Assembly: GCA_022592435.1 (NCBI GenBank)
Contig: JABYQS010000072.1
Coordinates: forward strand, 1 to 64,000
Origin: Cerioporus squamosus
Lineage: Eukaryota > Basidiomycota > Agaricomycetes > Polyporales > Polyporaceae
Reading direction: 5' to 3'
Length of the DNA stretch: 64,000 bases
Part shown: in pieces, positions 12,104 to 24,466 of the stretch
How the letters are laid out: every line of letters starts with the position of its first letter
Numbering within the stretch: position 1 is the first letter of the stretch
The notes under the pieces: generated by a model
The model's input: the letters and a program-made list of their open reading frames with translations, nothing else
What the model was told of the DNA's origin: nothing
Database searches by the model: none
Program-made: the position numbers and the translations under genes

Positions 12104-13187
12104 ATGGACGGCCTCCCGGAGGAGCTCATCTGCCGCATCTGCGACTTTCTGGAGTCTGCAGGCGCGCTTCCCGCCGTGATGCTTGTTTGCAAACGATGGT
12201 ACATGCGCGGTGCACGCAACCTCCACCAGCGTATCGTCATAAATCTCCTACCTGGACTCAATCTCTCCTCCTCTGCTACGGTCGTCCGCTTCATGAAGCG
12301 CTTGGTCTCTCCCCTCTCAACCGCCCACTTCATCCATCATCTCACCCTATCGGGATTCGCCACTCTCGAAATGCAGGAGCTCATACTCGACATCCTGGGA
12401 CGCGCAAGAGCGCTTCGCTCGCTCAACATGCACGCCTTGCAGATTCTCCAGGGTGGCATGCTCCTGCCTCACGAAGTCTTCACTTCCGAGACCTTCATGT
12501 GGAACCTGTCCGCCCTTAACGCGTCATCAGCGCAGTTCTGCGTGTCCCTGTCGTACGGCCGTCCAATAGCAGCCTTGCGCGTGCATGAGCCGATGGATGA
12601 CGCTCTGTTGCGCCGTCTAACTTGCCTTGAGGGCCGGTTGGCGACGCAAATTGTCTCACTGGAACTCGCCCTTTCCGTTGACAGCACGGCGACTGCCGTT
12701 ACGCGCATGGCGTATCTCGCGTCAAGACTCGCAGAGGCGCCGCTACAGACCCTTGCCCTGCAGTTCGTGTTGGATCGGCCAGGGGCGGTGACATGGACGG
12801 AGTTCGAGGTACGTCCGCGATCGGAGCTGCTGCTGCCCAGTCTCAGCAGCGTACTTACTCATTGATCTCCAGCATGCGGTCGGAGAGATGGGAGTATCAC
12901 TCCGAAGCCTGCAGAACTTGCGAAGCCTGAGTCTCGTTATCCGACCGGATCCTATAATTACTGCCACGCCGAACGAGCCGTCCGCATCGGGTGACCAATA
13001 CCGGGAGTTGGTGACAAAACAGCTGGCCGAGAAGCTGGTCACCGAGAATGCGTTGCACTGGCTAGACCGGATCGAGCTGCGGTGGCATGGTTGGACGATC
13101 CGCGACGGGCAATTGGAGCCCTTCCCGCGAACGGAGTTGCTGAGACTACCCCACAGATGGCGGTACGCAGACTCCGACGGCAGGTAG
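12104..13187 (+). CDS. F-box domain protein
   Basis: The N-terminus MDGLPEELICRICDFL followed by LVCKRWY is a clear F-box, the Skp1-binding part of SCF ubiquitin ligases. The remainder (THLTLSG-like, ALRSLNMHALQ, LQNLRSLSLVI) has the spacing of degenerate leucine-rich repeats, as in many basidiomycete F-box proteins of unknown substrate. Two exons: the first ends WTEFE at a gtacgt donor (12808), and the second resumes HAVGEMG after the cag at about 12872, in phase. The stop is at 13185-13187. I chose the ATG at 12104 because the F-box begins immediately after it; an in-frame upstream ATG at 11972 would add an unconvincing leader. The substrate cannot be inferred. Confidence 0.75.
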
Positions 13188-14077
13188 CCGACTTAGCGGC
13201 TCTGCCGCTGGCACCTGTCCGCAGCTGTACGTTGTCCCACCATCCGAGAAGAAGGTTCGTCCACCGTTTAGTGAAGAACGCCGTCACCGAGCTGATTATG
13301 ATGTCACACAGACGCGCAGGTCTGAACCTGTCCGAGGTCTGCCGGTGTACACGACGATCTGTCCACGCTATGTCGTAAGACCCATATGCATCATCGCTGC
13401 GTTGACCACATTACTGCCGCCTTGTTGCCCAGGAAGAGCGCGTTCAACTCGTGGACTTGTGGTTGCGGAGAACAACGATACCCTAACGGAGATACCATAG
13501 CTATCAGACAACACTCTGGGCGGTAACGTTCAGCAGCTAGAAGCCGCGAGATGGTCTAAAGCTGCGCTTGCGGCGAAACATCAGCCACGAATCATGTAAT
13601 GCGACTTCACTGTGAGGATAACTACTGTAACTGTACATAAGCCTCATCCATCTAAGCACCCAGTGGCAGTGCCTCTCGGCGGATGCCGGCACAGTCCAAG
13701 GGACGACGCGGGCTAGACATGCGTCAGGCGTTCCGTCTCTCTCTCTCCTCCCCTCTATCTCAGCTCAGCAGCTAGAAGTCCACTTAGTGCTGCCGAGGGT
13801 CGCGATCTGAGTGGTTACGTTTCTCACGTCCGTACGTTGTGGCATGCACGAGCGGCAGACCCCCAACTGACGGCCAGGAAAGACAATACTCGTCAAGACA
13901 ACTCGACAATCGCACGCCGCTTCGCAGCTCTCCACTCATCGGAAGACGCATCTTGTGATCTCGTACGCTTCTGCTCTCTCACGCAATATCGCAAAAACAA
14001 TCCCCGTATTGCCTCGTCTTCTCCCGCGTTCATCCTCGAGTGGCGGCACGCGCACCCCGAACCCCTGACCTCGTGTT
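13188..14077. other. Intergenic region, no gene seen
   Basis: About 890 bases with stop codons in all frames and no long open frame that looks coding. There is a short CT-rich tract (tctctctctcctcccctc) near 13738-13755. The part next to 14078 should hold the promoter and leader of the downstream coiled-coil gene. Confidence 0.45.
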
Positions 14078-17000
14078 ATGGGCGAAACAGCCTCAGGTCC
14101 CCTCTCAGGCTTCCAGTTTGCTACTATCGGTCAATTGCCATCTCTTGCGAGTCGATTTTCAGACGCAGCACCCGAAAGCGCGGTCTCACCATCGCCCTCC
14201 CCTTTGACCTCCCCAAGAATGCCGCCGTCCTCCATCGCACCCAGCTCGAGTCGACTCCTCAGTCTTCTTGCGCCGGACATTTCCCACCCATCCGTATCCC
14301 AGCCGTCGTCACCTGCTGCTGCGCAAGCCCGGTCACTACCAGTCGCCAACGGGCCTCCTCCACGGCCCTCCACCGCGGTTGCGGGACCGAGTAGCGTGCC
14401 CGAGCAACGAAGGCCGCTCGCCGCCCAGGGACCATCACGTACATCTACTTCCGCTTCAGTGAACATACCTTCCAGCGCTCCGTCGCATCGACTTGCCCTT
14501 AATACTGGCGCAACAAAAGCCCCCAGCGCCCCGTCTGGTCCTGGCGCCTCCAACCTGCTGGGACTTGGCGTATTGTCTCCCACAACAATGAATTCCAGTT
14601 CGCCATTAGCGGACGATACCGTCGAGTCGTTCCGTCAGTTGCTCAAGAGGCTGCAGAAGGAGGAGGAAGAGTATCGTCAGAGTGTAGAGAAGACTCAGCA
14701 GGCCATGGCTCGCCAACAACATCAGGCGGCGCGTTGGCACGCTCACGCGGAATCTACCGTCGAGAAGCTGACGGCCCTACTGGAGATGGTGGAGCAACGC
14801 GGTGCCGTCGCGGAACAGCGCATCGTACAGCTCGAGGAGGAGGCGACGCAACGCACGGAGGAGCTCCGTCAGGTTCGCGGCACGGTCACTCAGCTCGAAG
14901 AGACGAATGCGACACTGCGTCAGGAGCTCGAAGATGTGCGCATACAGGCGGTCGAACGGGAACGCGCGGACGCGGCCCGCATATCGGAGGCCATCGCGAA
15001 GGCCGCTGAGGCCCTTCAGACAGCGGAGAACCGCGAGCATGAACGTCAACTCGCCGATACTGTGATCCGCACCAAGGCCCAGGAAAACCGCGCGCGATGG
15101 GAAGCTCGCGAACGCGAACTCCTGGCACAGCTGGAAGAGCAGAAGCGTCAGGCCGCCCTCGCAATACATGCCCTGGAACAGCAGGTGGATGCCCTGAAGC
15201 AGCAGGCGGAGGAACTGAAGCGCGTCGAGAAGAAGGAAAAGGAGCTACGGATGGAAGAGTTGCGCGAGGAGAAGCGTAAGCTTCAGCTACGAGAAGAGCA
15301 GCTCCAGGCCCAGATGGAGCTGCAGATTGCAGACGGGCTTGCATCCGGGAAGTCCACAGGCATCGTGGCTGCTGTTACGAAGTCTCTCCCTTCTACATCC
15401 TCAATATCTTCTCAACCCACTGCGGCGCCTGTTGTCTCGAACCCGGCGCCGGTCTCCGTGGACTCCCCTCGTCTACCCTCGGAGAAAGCAAGGCGTGTCA
15501 AGGAGCTGCATATATCCACCACAGGGATGCCTCCGCACGAGTCCATTGTCGCCGGTTCATCTCACGCAAGTTCTCCTGTCTCCACCAACGAATGCAAACT
15601 GTCAGTACGATCGCCGCAACTGGAGCCACTGCTCGCGGTGAAAGCCGAGGACGACAAATGCGTCGTAAAACCGGAAGTCATGTCTCCTGTGCCAGAGCGA
15701 TCCTCTCATCCGCTGTCCGAGGAGCACCCTCCCGCTTCCACCGTGCGAGAGCAGAGGAGGGAACAGTCTTTGGATTACGCCCCCCTTCCTCAGGAGCCCG
15801 CTGAAGCTCCCACCGTGGCAGTTGCATCTGGTTATAGGTCAGGGATGTCTTCAGATGCCGCCGGTACAAGTGCCGCCACCGCCAACTCGCACATAGAGGC
15901 GCATCCGGTGTCCCAGCTTCCATCCCCTGTGGTCTCCTTCGGAGGAGATTCTCCCGAGCCTTCCGCATCTCATATCCCGTCGCTACCCTTGTTCCTGCCC
16001 TCGGCGGATAGTAGCCTCGACGATGTTCGGCCTCCAGGCAACGCCTCTACATCCACAGATGCTCGCCTCTTCTCCGGAGGTATTCCTACGCCTGCAACTG
16101 CTCATCCCACCGCCCCAATTCCATCGGCACGAAGGCAGACGGACAGCTTGGCACAGCTGCCTCGACCGCCTTCTCCGCCGGTTATGCAGCGCGTTCCGTC
16201 AGATGGGCAACGGCGATTCCGGATACGGCGGGGCGACCACTATTCGCCTGGATCTGTCGCGACTTACCCACCTCGCCCTGAGTCACCCCCTCCACAGAAT
16301 CAAAGAGGGGATCATTGGTCACCTGAACCAGATCGCGAGCCCGACGTCTCGCGGCGCCGATACACTCCTCCAGTGCGTCACAAACGTACCCGAGATGACG
16401 AGGGCCCCTCCGATGCACCAAATCCACGGCGAACAAGGCTTACCGGTGACTCTTACCGGCCAGGCCCTCCTCCGTCACAGCGAGTTTCCAGTCAACCAGA
16501 CGGACCTATGTATGTCGACGGACCTCGACGCACGCCTCCGAGACCCCCGTCTTCTGACGCTAGCTTCGGCTACCCGCCTATCTATCCAAACTATCCCCCC
16601 TCATATCCTCCTCACCCTCAGGCGTCGACTCAATCCTTCTCGCGTCAGGAACCGCCACCCGCGCGTCCTGACAGAGCGCGCACACCCCCGTACCCACCAG
16701 GTCATCATTTGCACCAGTATGCTCCGCCAGAACCGCCGACTGTTATGAACGACGCTGAAGATCAATCTTCCTCCCAGGTCGTTCCCATCCCGGGAGCCTC
16801 AGTACCTGCGAGCAGCGCCAATGCGCAGTCCAGGGTCGCCGCCGCCAAGAAGCCTCCATCCTCCTCCAAGAGGAACGCGGCGCCCGGACCTCGAGATGCG
16901 CCTGTCGGACCAACCCCGCAAGCCGCGGACGAACCGGGGAGGATATCGCTCATAAATCGCATGGGCATGGGCGACGACACGTCTGGGGCCACGGGTGGGG

Positions 17001-17337
17001 AGGATGTGTCTAGAGGGCGTGGGGAGGGAAGTAACAAACGGGCTCGCCGTCAGAAACCACAGGCGGAGTCATCCGGGCCAAGTCGCTTTTCGATCGCATA
17101 GGCGGCGCTGAGAACACTGGCGTTGACCTTCAAAATGGACAGCGTCCTCGCCGTCCCCAACACCCAGAAGGGTCATCTCAGTCACGCGGCGGTCGAGGGC
17201 GCGGTCGAGGGCCTAGTCGAGGTCATCCTGGTCATGGTTCAAATCAAGACGGGGCCTCCCACCCGAACGCACTGGCCGATCGTATAACGAGCAGCAAGTC
17301 ACTTGGGGAGAGACTGACTGACGGACCAAAGCCGTAA
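14078..17337 (+). CDS. Long Ser/Pro-rich coiled-coil protein of unknown function; apparent frameshift near its C-terminus
   Basis: I do not recognise the family. A single-exon frame runs from MGETASGPL to a TAG at 17099-17101 (1007 codons). Residues about 1-180 are Ser/Pro/Ala-rich and disordered. About 185-410 is a long coiled coil with heptads rich in Glu, Gln, Lys and Arg. The rest is low-complexity, with Pro/Tyr tracts (YPPIYPNYPPSYPP) and basic patches. Just past the stop, another frame stays open to a TAA at 17335-17337. It reads SLFDRIGGAENTG, an RGG-like stretch GGRGRGRGP, then SLGERLTDGPKP. Adding one G to the GGG at 17075-17077 would join it to the main frame as SGAKSLFDRIGG. The RGG run hints at RNA binding. 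I give the extended end; the sequence as written stops at 17101. Confidence 0.7.
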
Positions 17338-17575
17338 GGTAACGTATTGACGGTAATGGAGCATGATTCTTTTCGTGGGATGCTGTTGTATCACTCGTGT
17401 CTGGGTACTGTATGAATTGATCAGCCCATAATCATTGTTGTACCATCGCCCGCAATGCGATGAACCCTTCATGGTCGCAGTCACCGACCACTGATGCGAA
17501 AAGGAGTCGTCATACGATGGTGTAGTGCTACATCCAAGTTGTATACAAGCACGATACATATTCCGTGTGGTGCGC

Positions 17576-18880
17576 TCAGCTGGCGCCGCAGATCGTAAGC
17601 TCCCTCATCTCCTGCAAGACACCCTCGACCTGTCCTTACCCCTTAAGCATCATCTCCATCAATGCAGTCATAGGGAGACGTACCTGAGCATCCAACTGGC
17701 CAGCCGCGTAGTCATCGCGAACATTGTCAGCGAAGTATCTGGAGCATTACATGCGTGTGAGAGCTGCTGCGTTGCCACAAGAATGAATCGCACCTTTGTA
17801 CCCCGCCCAGCTTCTCGTACCCCTCCTCCGCGAACTTGCATTGCATCCGGATCATCGCCTCGAAGCTAGGATCAAAGTATGGGATGCGCAGGTCGAGCAG
17901 TTGTGGGAGTTCAGAGATGAGCTGCTCGTTCAGCACATCGAACACCTCCTTCGCCTCGTCGTGTTCTTGCTGGGCCTGCGCATCGCGTGTCTAATCATGT
18001 ACTGCATGCGGGAGGTGCATGGTAGTGGGACGTACTCGTGGGAGCTTTGTGGGGTCATCGCTGGGCTTGTTGATCAGCTTGTTCATCTTGCTCCTTGCCG
18101 AGTCGTAGTCGAGGAGCTACAGGGGGCTGGTGAGACGGTGCGGGGACACGCCAAACGAATAGCCCACCTTGTGGTTGCGCTTGTTGATGTGTTCGTTGAC
18201 GACGGGGAATATTGCATTCATCTTCCCTAGGGGCTCCATAACTGTCGTGCGGTAGGGGGCTTCCTGCACGGCGGCGGTTTCGTATCCAGCCCGAGCGAGT
18301 CCAAACGAACATGCAGACGCACCAGTTCTCGCCCAATGCCCGTGTCCAGATCATCCACTGCTCGCTTGTACGCATGTGCAGCCATCGCGCTCTCCGAGGC
18401 CTTGTCCGCCGCGCTGTAGAAGACGTCGATGGTGTCTGCTAGCCGACCTTGCGTTGCCGTCATAGCTGCCGCACCGTCAGACTCGACCCATTCTCCACTA
18501 GGACAGTATAAACGCACCCTTCATAGCGTCCGCATACCCCTTGGCCGCCTTCTGCAGCGCCTGGCACTCCTTCTCGAACCTAGCACAGCTATGAGATGAT
18601 TGGGGGGGAGCTCCACAAGCGAAACGACGCACGTCTTGTATTTGGCCTCCTCGTCTGCGAACTCGCGGTCGACCGTGCGCTCGATCTGGCCAGTCTTCTG
18701 CAGGAGCTGTTGTGGGGGTGGTCTCAGCCATCGTGCTTCAGAGCTAGATTCTGGCGGAGAGACGGATTTACCGAAGTTCCTGCCCGAGAGATACCCTTCT
18801 TGAAGCTGCATTGGTGTTTCGTCAGCGACCTAACTTTGGCACACTCATGCAGCTAGCACGGCTCACCCTGTCCAACTCAT
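17576..18880 (-). CDS. BAR-domain protein, Rvs161/Hob3 type
   Basis: N-BAR protein that binds and curves membranes in endocytosis and actin patch dynamics, normally as a heterodimer with an Rvs167-type partner (not in this window). Exon 1 is only MSWTG (start 18880); the next read FKKGISRAGTS, then LLQKTGQIERTVDREF, a sequence highly typical of Rvs161. Later exons carry FEKECQALQKAAKGYADAMK, TIDVFYSAAD, FPVVNEHINKRNHKVGY, DYDSARSKMNKLI, VFDVLNEQLISELPQLLDLR and YFDPSFEAMIRMQCKFA, then YFADNVRDDYAAGQLDAQ and VEGVLQEMRELTICGAS*. The length, about 260 residues with no SH3 domain, fits Rvs161 rather than Rvs167. Junctions at the two ends are canonical and in phase. Confidence 0.9.
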
Positions 18881-19529
18881 GGTGTTAGTGTGGGTAGTAA
18901 GGAAGTAAGCAGGTGTTGGCGGTGCGGTGGACAGTCAAGCGGATGTTCCTGCGCGATCGCAGTTGCACTTATGGGCGCTTCCACTCGATCCGGTTCCGCG
19001 CTTCCGTTGCCAAATCTAGCAGCTGCATCCGCGACTCCAGAGAGACCCACCGCAAAGGGCACACGCAATTACACTATATATGTGCTGGAGTGACTCAGTA
19101 CTAGCGGTGCGGGAGGCCAGTACGCACATCTACGACACGACATAGACATAGAGCCCACTCCAAGCAATTATCCCATTGAGTGAGGGAATACAAAACTATG
19201 TAGTTCCGTGGAGAGCAAAGCAAAAGCATCGAAGAGCAACGTGGGCGATTAAGGATACAGTACAACAAGAGTCCACCGCGAGACGGGACGCCTACATATA
19301 CAAAGGTCGAGGAGCGATTATACGTAACGAGCGAGCGATTGGAGAAAAAGACATATCCAAGATGTTTCGTGAGACTTCACAGAGATGAGAGCTCGGTAGT
19401 GTCCGTACGCACATACCGACCAGGTTGAGGTACAAGGCATTGTCACAGTACACTTCTTGACGTGAACTCGAAAGAAAGGACCGCAACCATCGCACACACG
19501 CCCTATGACCACCTGCGCATGGAAATCCG
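18881..19529. other. Intergenic region, no gene seen
   Basis: About 650 bases between the start of the BAR gene and the 3' end of the transcription factor gene, both on the minus strand. Open frames are short (under 100 codons) and show no family features. The part next to 18880 is expected to contain the BAR gene promoter. Confidence 0.45.
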
Positions 19530-22500
19530 TCAACCCATGTCCCAAACAAGTCCAAGTCCAACCACGCACCTCTGTCCTCCATTCACCCACTGGTCTGGCG
19601 AATGGTGCGCAGCCCCGCCATAAGCCCCACCCGGGACTGGTACAGGGCCGGATGTCGAGGCGGCCTGCGGTGGCGGCCGCTGCCGGTACGCCTCCTCGAG
19701 CAGCCGCAGCCGCAGACACTCGTGGTCGTCCAAGCTCTCGTCCTCGCTCTTGCAGAACGACGCACGATAGTCGGCCGGAAGCGGGTTCGCATTCGGGTTC
19801 GGCGGGCTGCTCCCAGAGGCGTAACCTTGCGGCGAGTGCGAGGGGTGGCCCCGATACGTCTCGTGGTAGGCAGAAGAGGAGCCTGGAGGGAGCGTCGTCC
19901 GGAGCGCGTGCGGCTGCGGAGGGCCGATGGAGTGGGGATAGCCTGCGCTCCGATGTGCGCTGGAGGAAGCGATCGCTGGCACTGAGCTCCGGTGTGGCGG
20001 CGGACCCGTCGAATGTGTGTAGATCGGCGGTAGCTGATGCGCCTTATGTCCGGCGGGCGGTGCGAAGCGCTGTGGTGGTTGCGAAGACTGAGGAGGTTGC
20101 GGGGGCATAAAGAGGTTAAAATCGGGCAGCGGGGGAGGGGACGCAGGCGCTCCATCCATGTCCCATAGTTGAGGAACGCCGCCGTCGTACGAAAAGCTGA
20201 GATGGGGGTATTGTTCCGGGGCAGAGCGCGGTATGCCCGCCTGGTACGAGTGACGAAGGTAATCCTGGCGATAGCTTTGCAGATCGTAATTTTCCGGCGG
20301 TGTGAGTGGAGAGACCTGGGGGAACGAAGCAGCGTGCGAGCCATGAACTGGTATGGATCCTTGCGTTTCAGCGAAGGCATCCCTTGGCGCATCTTCGGTC
20401 GGACTGTTGGGCAGCGCGTCTTTGATCTCGTCACTGACAGACGCAAGGTTGAATGTGAGCACCACAGCCCCTGACCGGTGTCTGTAAACCCAAAAGAACC
20501 ACTTACAGCATCTCCCGAGCGAGCTCCCACTTCGCACTGACGTCCTCGAGACGGCCCATCACGTCCCCAATCTCGCCCATGACAGAGGAAATCTCGTGAG
20601 ACATCTGCGCCCGCGTCTCAGCCGAGACGATCCCTCGAGACATGCCGTACTGCCGGATGAGGTCCCACAGATGCACGAGAAAGACCCCGGCGCAGACGAA
20701 CGAGACGTGCACTACGTTCGTGATGTTCAGCATGCCACGCTTGGTCTGCACGTCCAGGATGTATGCGCCAGCCCTGGCTGAGTTCAGGCAGATCGCCAGT
20801 GCCTTCTGCGAGAACATGCTGTGCTGTGCGGACATCGGTCGGTGAAGGGACCGCAGGCGGGGAATGCGGATGAACGGCCGGTAGGTGATGATCTGTACGA
20901 GGTGATAGGTAGTATGTAGCGTTGCTGCCTGGCTCGCGAAGAAGCGGTCTTCCATGTCCGGTCTCCACCTCACTAGGCCATCTGTCAACCCTATGTCCGT
21001 TATGAGAGTAATTGCAGAGGCTCACGGTGCGGAGGCAACTCATCCAGCCACTTCAACAGCGCGTCGTTGAGTTTCTCCAGGACCGGCTCCTTCCATTGGG
21101 TACCGGTCAATCCTAGCGCAACCTTCGATTTGCTCGGAGTGTACTGCGTGCATATGAAATGTGGTCAGCACGCAATGTGTCATGGTCGTGAACGATCCGA
21201 AGGGTCGGACGGATACGCACCAGGGTCTTGAGCGCATATGCGACAATATGACTCAATTTGATCCAATGGACGAAACCAGAGACGACAGAAGGTTTACCCT
21301 CCGGCTGACGAAACGCAAGCTCAGGGTCGTCGTTCTCCCAATACTCGTCATCGACCTCCAGCGGCAGGTCAAGGTCGAGGCTGGAACGCGTCAGAAGTCA
21401 GCTCATGCTGTCACCACTGATGTCCCGTGTACCCACTCTTCCTCGCGCGAACAGCATGGCCTGCCAATCAGCATACTGCCGATACGGTCGAAGGCGACCA
21501 AATGCCAGTACGCCCGCTTCCAGAGCTCCTCTTCAACAGTGGGTTTGCGGCCGTAAATCTTCCGCCGATGTGCCCCGACGTCTTGCGCTTTGAGTACCCC
21601 AACACTGAGATAGAACCACGACCCGTGTTGCGCGACTGTGCCTCTGAAGTATTGAGCTACAAGCTTCAGCGTGGAAGGTCAGGTGCGCGATGGCAGCGGG
21701 TGTATGCGGCCGTGAGGTGACAGGGAAGCGAACAGAATGGTTTGGAGAACGGTTAGTGCCGTACAAACTGATGAAGGCAAACGAACTTACTGCGAAACTC
21801 TGTATCTCAAAAAGTTCCGGAGGGAGCAGCACGCTTCGCCGCATCTCGTGTATCTCTGACGGATGGGAGAAAATCAAGACTTGAGCACCATCACCACGGG
21901 CAGGAGGAACTGTTCACTTACTCATTGCGGCTGCGATGTACCCCCATCCCGCCAGGCTCCAGATATCCTTACTACCCTTCTCTGCGTCCTCTTTTGCCTT
22001 CTCTCTGGCTTCCTCAGGCAGAACACGGGGGTCATCGCTCCAGCGACTGGCAATGCCGAAAATCGCCAAGCAGATACATGCAAACCAAGCATTCTTCCGG
22101 TAGAGCTGTTCACTCCATTGCCTGTCGAACGTCGGCCGATGTAACAACTGCAATATGTATGGTCTGAATGTGAGAAATCTCGCAGTGTACATAACGCCGA
22201 GAACCCACCGCAAACGTGCTGTTGTTGAGTTCAAAGTAGTCCTTGATCAGTAACTCCGCGAGATCCGGATCCGGAAAGGCAGGTAGGACGCAGTCGGGGA
22301 TGTGCGTCGGGTCGTCTGCGCTCTCGAACTTCTTCTCCCACTATATGCGGGGTCAGTCACCGCCGTCGCGCGCCTACCACGATGGAGAGCGTGACAGCAA
22401 AGAAACGCACCGGTGGCAAGGTCCAGAACTCAGGACGTTTTGTGCTCGTGGGAAGAGGCACCTTGATGTCCGCCGGTGAATTAGATTGTCGACCGTCACT

Positions 22501-23602
22501 CGAGGATTCGACGATATGTCGCTGCATGAACTCCCTTGTCGTGGAAATGAGCTTAAATGAGCTGCTCTTGCCGTGGAAGCGAAGCTGGTTGTCGTCCAGA
22601 TATGTGTCAGGTGAAACTTCGGTCGGCTCCAAACCTCGGAGAGTAAGACGCTTCATGCCGCGCACTACGCTGAGCTCGCCCAAATCGTCCGTCTCAGAGG
22701 AATCTGACAACGAGGAGCAGGACGCATCGTGCTCGAGTTGGAAGCCGGTTCTGGTTCCCCTCGCTTCCGGCCCTTGGTCTTCTTGCCTGACGCCTTAGTC
22801 TTCCCGGAGGAAGTAGTCGGACACGCACGATTGGGAGGCGGCGCCGTGAGAGAGACAAGCGACTGTTTCCTGGCAAGCGTCGGCGAGTGCTCTAACACCT
22901 TCGGAGAGTCCGAGCGCGCCTTGTCGGAAGAGGATGCAGGGGGTGCGGGGTCGGTCTTCCACGAATCGCGGGGTATCGGTGGACCAAGCTCAGCAGAGAA
23001 GTCGGACTCTGGGCGGAGCTGCGAGGCAATGAACGGTTAATGAACACGGCAACATTCAGACAATGGGCGAAGTAGGGATAGAACGCCAGAGAGATAGCCG
23101 AGGTACTAACCCGCTTCAGCAGCGCCTCCATCTTCTCTATACGGTCCTCCAGGCCAACGATATAGCTGGAGGGATGTGAGGATGGGCGCGGAACTTGAGA
23201 GGACGAGAGCGTCACTCACGCCTTGGGGGGGCCTCTGGGCTTGGAGCCTTCGCTGGGGACGCGCGGGGAGCATTAGGGCAGAGAGGATGGAGGAGGAGGA
23301 GGAGATGCTACACACATATATGTACAAGACTTCGCGTTTGTGATGCAATTGCTGCAGACATTGTCCGGCATTCTAGGACCGTCGCAGCGCGCCTTGCGCC
23401 TGCGACAGAAGTCACAGGCACGTTCCACCTTTCGCTTCTTGGAGCCATTTCCTTCAGCGGAAGAGTCGACAGCGTAGTAGGCGGCCGAGAACTGCAAGGC
23501 GGCCGATGAGGCGTTTGACGGATCAGGGGCGAATTCTTCGCCGAGGTCAATGACCGCAGTAGGCTGCCCTGGTGTCCAGCCAGAGAGGCCAGTCGGCTGC
23601 AT
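19530..23602 (-). CDS. Zn2Cys6 fungal-specific transcription factor, PriB-like; one apparent frameshift
   Basis: Nuclear DNA-binding regulator. The binuclear zinc cluster is complete: CDFCRRRKARCDGP then NVCSNCITNAKSC, preceded by basic KKRKVER. It continues across two introns as YIEGSKPRGPPKAYIVGLE and DRIEKMEALLKR, a linker and coiled-coil signature of basidiomycete PriB-like factors. The middle domain (fungal_trans) shows LLHRPTFDRQW, KAQDVGAHRRKIYG and AFDRIGSMLIGRPC. The C-terminal half is Pro/Ser/Tyr-rich and probably activating. Near 22728-22737 the reading must change from EPASNSS to DASCSSLSDSSETDD; one missing base explains it. The junction after GRPC near 21450 was not resolved. 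Start 23602 is the first ATG before the cluster. The final exon runs to 19530 without a recognised domain. Confidence 0.85.
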
Positions 23603-24409
23603 GTCGTGCTCAGACGCGAGCGGGATGCGCAGGCAGCCGCGGAGCGAGGACGGGGGCGAGGGCGGGAAGGCGGGACGGATGGCGGACTGGGGTGAGGGCC
23701 ATTTGTGCAGTTCTTATTTCGCATGGGGATCTGCCAGGGCGCTGGTCTCGGAGGCGCAATCAGCTTTCCCATTCCGCCAGGCTCACTTTCTCGTAATACA
23801 CGCTTTCCTAGCCTCACGTGGCGCTTGCTCGGCAGAAGCCTGCTTTCTGCCCGGTTTCTGTCCAGAATCCCGACTTTTCCTCCTCGACCACGTTCCCGCC
23901 GCCCTTGCACGCGTGTCCGGACGGTCCGGTATCCCAGCTCACCTCCTGCATCGCTCGCTGTCGCGTTGGTGACCCCGCCGCGTCTCTCAGCGACGGCCGC
24001 TAGATACGCGGAACCTGCTTCCAGCATTATGTACTAGGTTAGGGCACTGGGCAGCACAGAGTCCAGCATAATAGACCGACATGTAGACCGATATCATATC
24101 CCGCCTGTCACGCTAATAGTAGGGCCTTCGTCCGCCCGACGCGCGATATATGCGGCCGGTGACTAAACGCCAAGGGACGGGGTAATCCCTTCCCGAGGAG
24201 TGAGTAGCCTTGGTTTATTGCACGGAAGTCCGTACACGTCGAGTGCGACGTCGCCGAGCTCATTCAGACATGTCAATACTGATAACAGCGAGAATGCGCA
24301 CGTGATGCAATGGACACTGGCATGAAGGACTCAGACGTCGGGATGAGCTATCTGCATCGGGGCCCTGGCCTCGAGCTGCTAAGAGCATTTAGGGTTTGCA
24401 TGGGCGCAG
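23603..24409. other. Upstream region of the transcription factor and edge of the mobile block
   Basis: About 800 bases without a supportable gene; overlapping open frames here are antisense to one another and lack domains. The 23603-23900 part must contain the leader and promoter of the minus-strand factor. From about 24050 the composition becomes less GC-rich. A short inverted repeat acgga-ag-tccgt lies near 24224. The left edge of the transposon is presumably in or just after this stretch. Confidence 0.4.
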
Positions 24410-24466
24410 AAGTATGGCGTGGGAATATATGCCCGTGTCGGGCATTGCGTACCAGACGCCATACTT
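24410..24466. repeat. Nested inverted repeat (hairpin) left of the transposase gene
   Basis: An 11-base arm aagtatggcgt (24410-24420) is matched exactly by its reverse complement acgccatactt (24456-24466). Inside the loop is a second 5-base stem, gcccg-tgt-cgggc (24431-24443). It lies 400 bases before the transposase start codon, where subterminal transposase-binding repeats are expected in CACTA-related elements. That role is inferred. Confidence 0.6.

Noticed and set aside
15678..15968. Minus-strand and alternative-frame ORFs within the coiled-coil gene (also 14777-15344 and 16023-16748)
   Set aside because: They are shadows of the 14078-17101 frame, which has strong heptad structure and continuous codon use.
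23308..24027. 239-codon minus-strand frame overlapping the zinc-cluster exon
   Set aside because: The zinc cluster is in another frame. This one contains no motif and runs into low-complexity Pro/Arg sequence.
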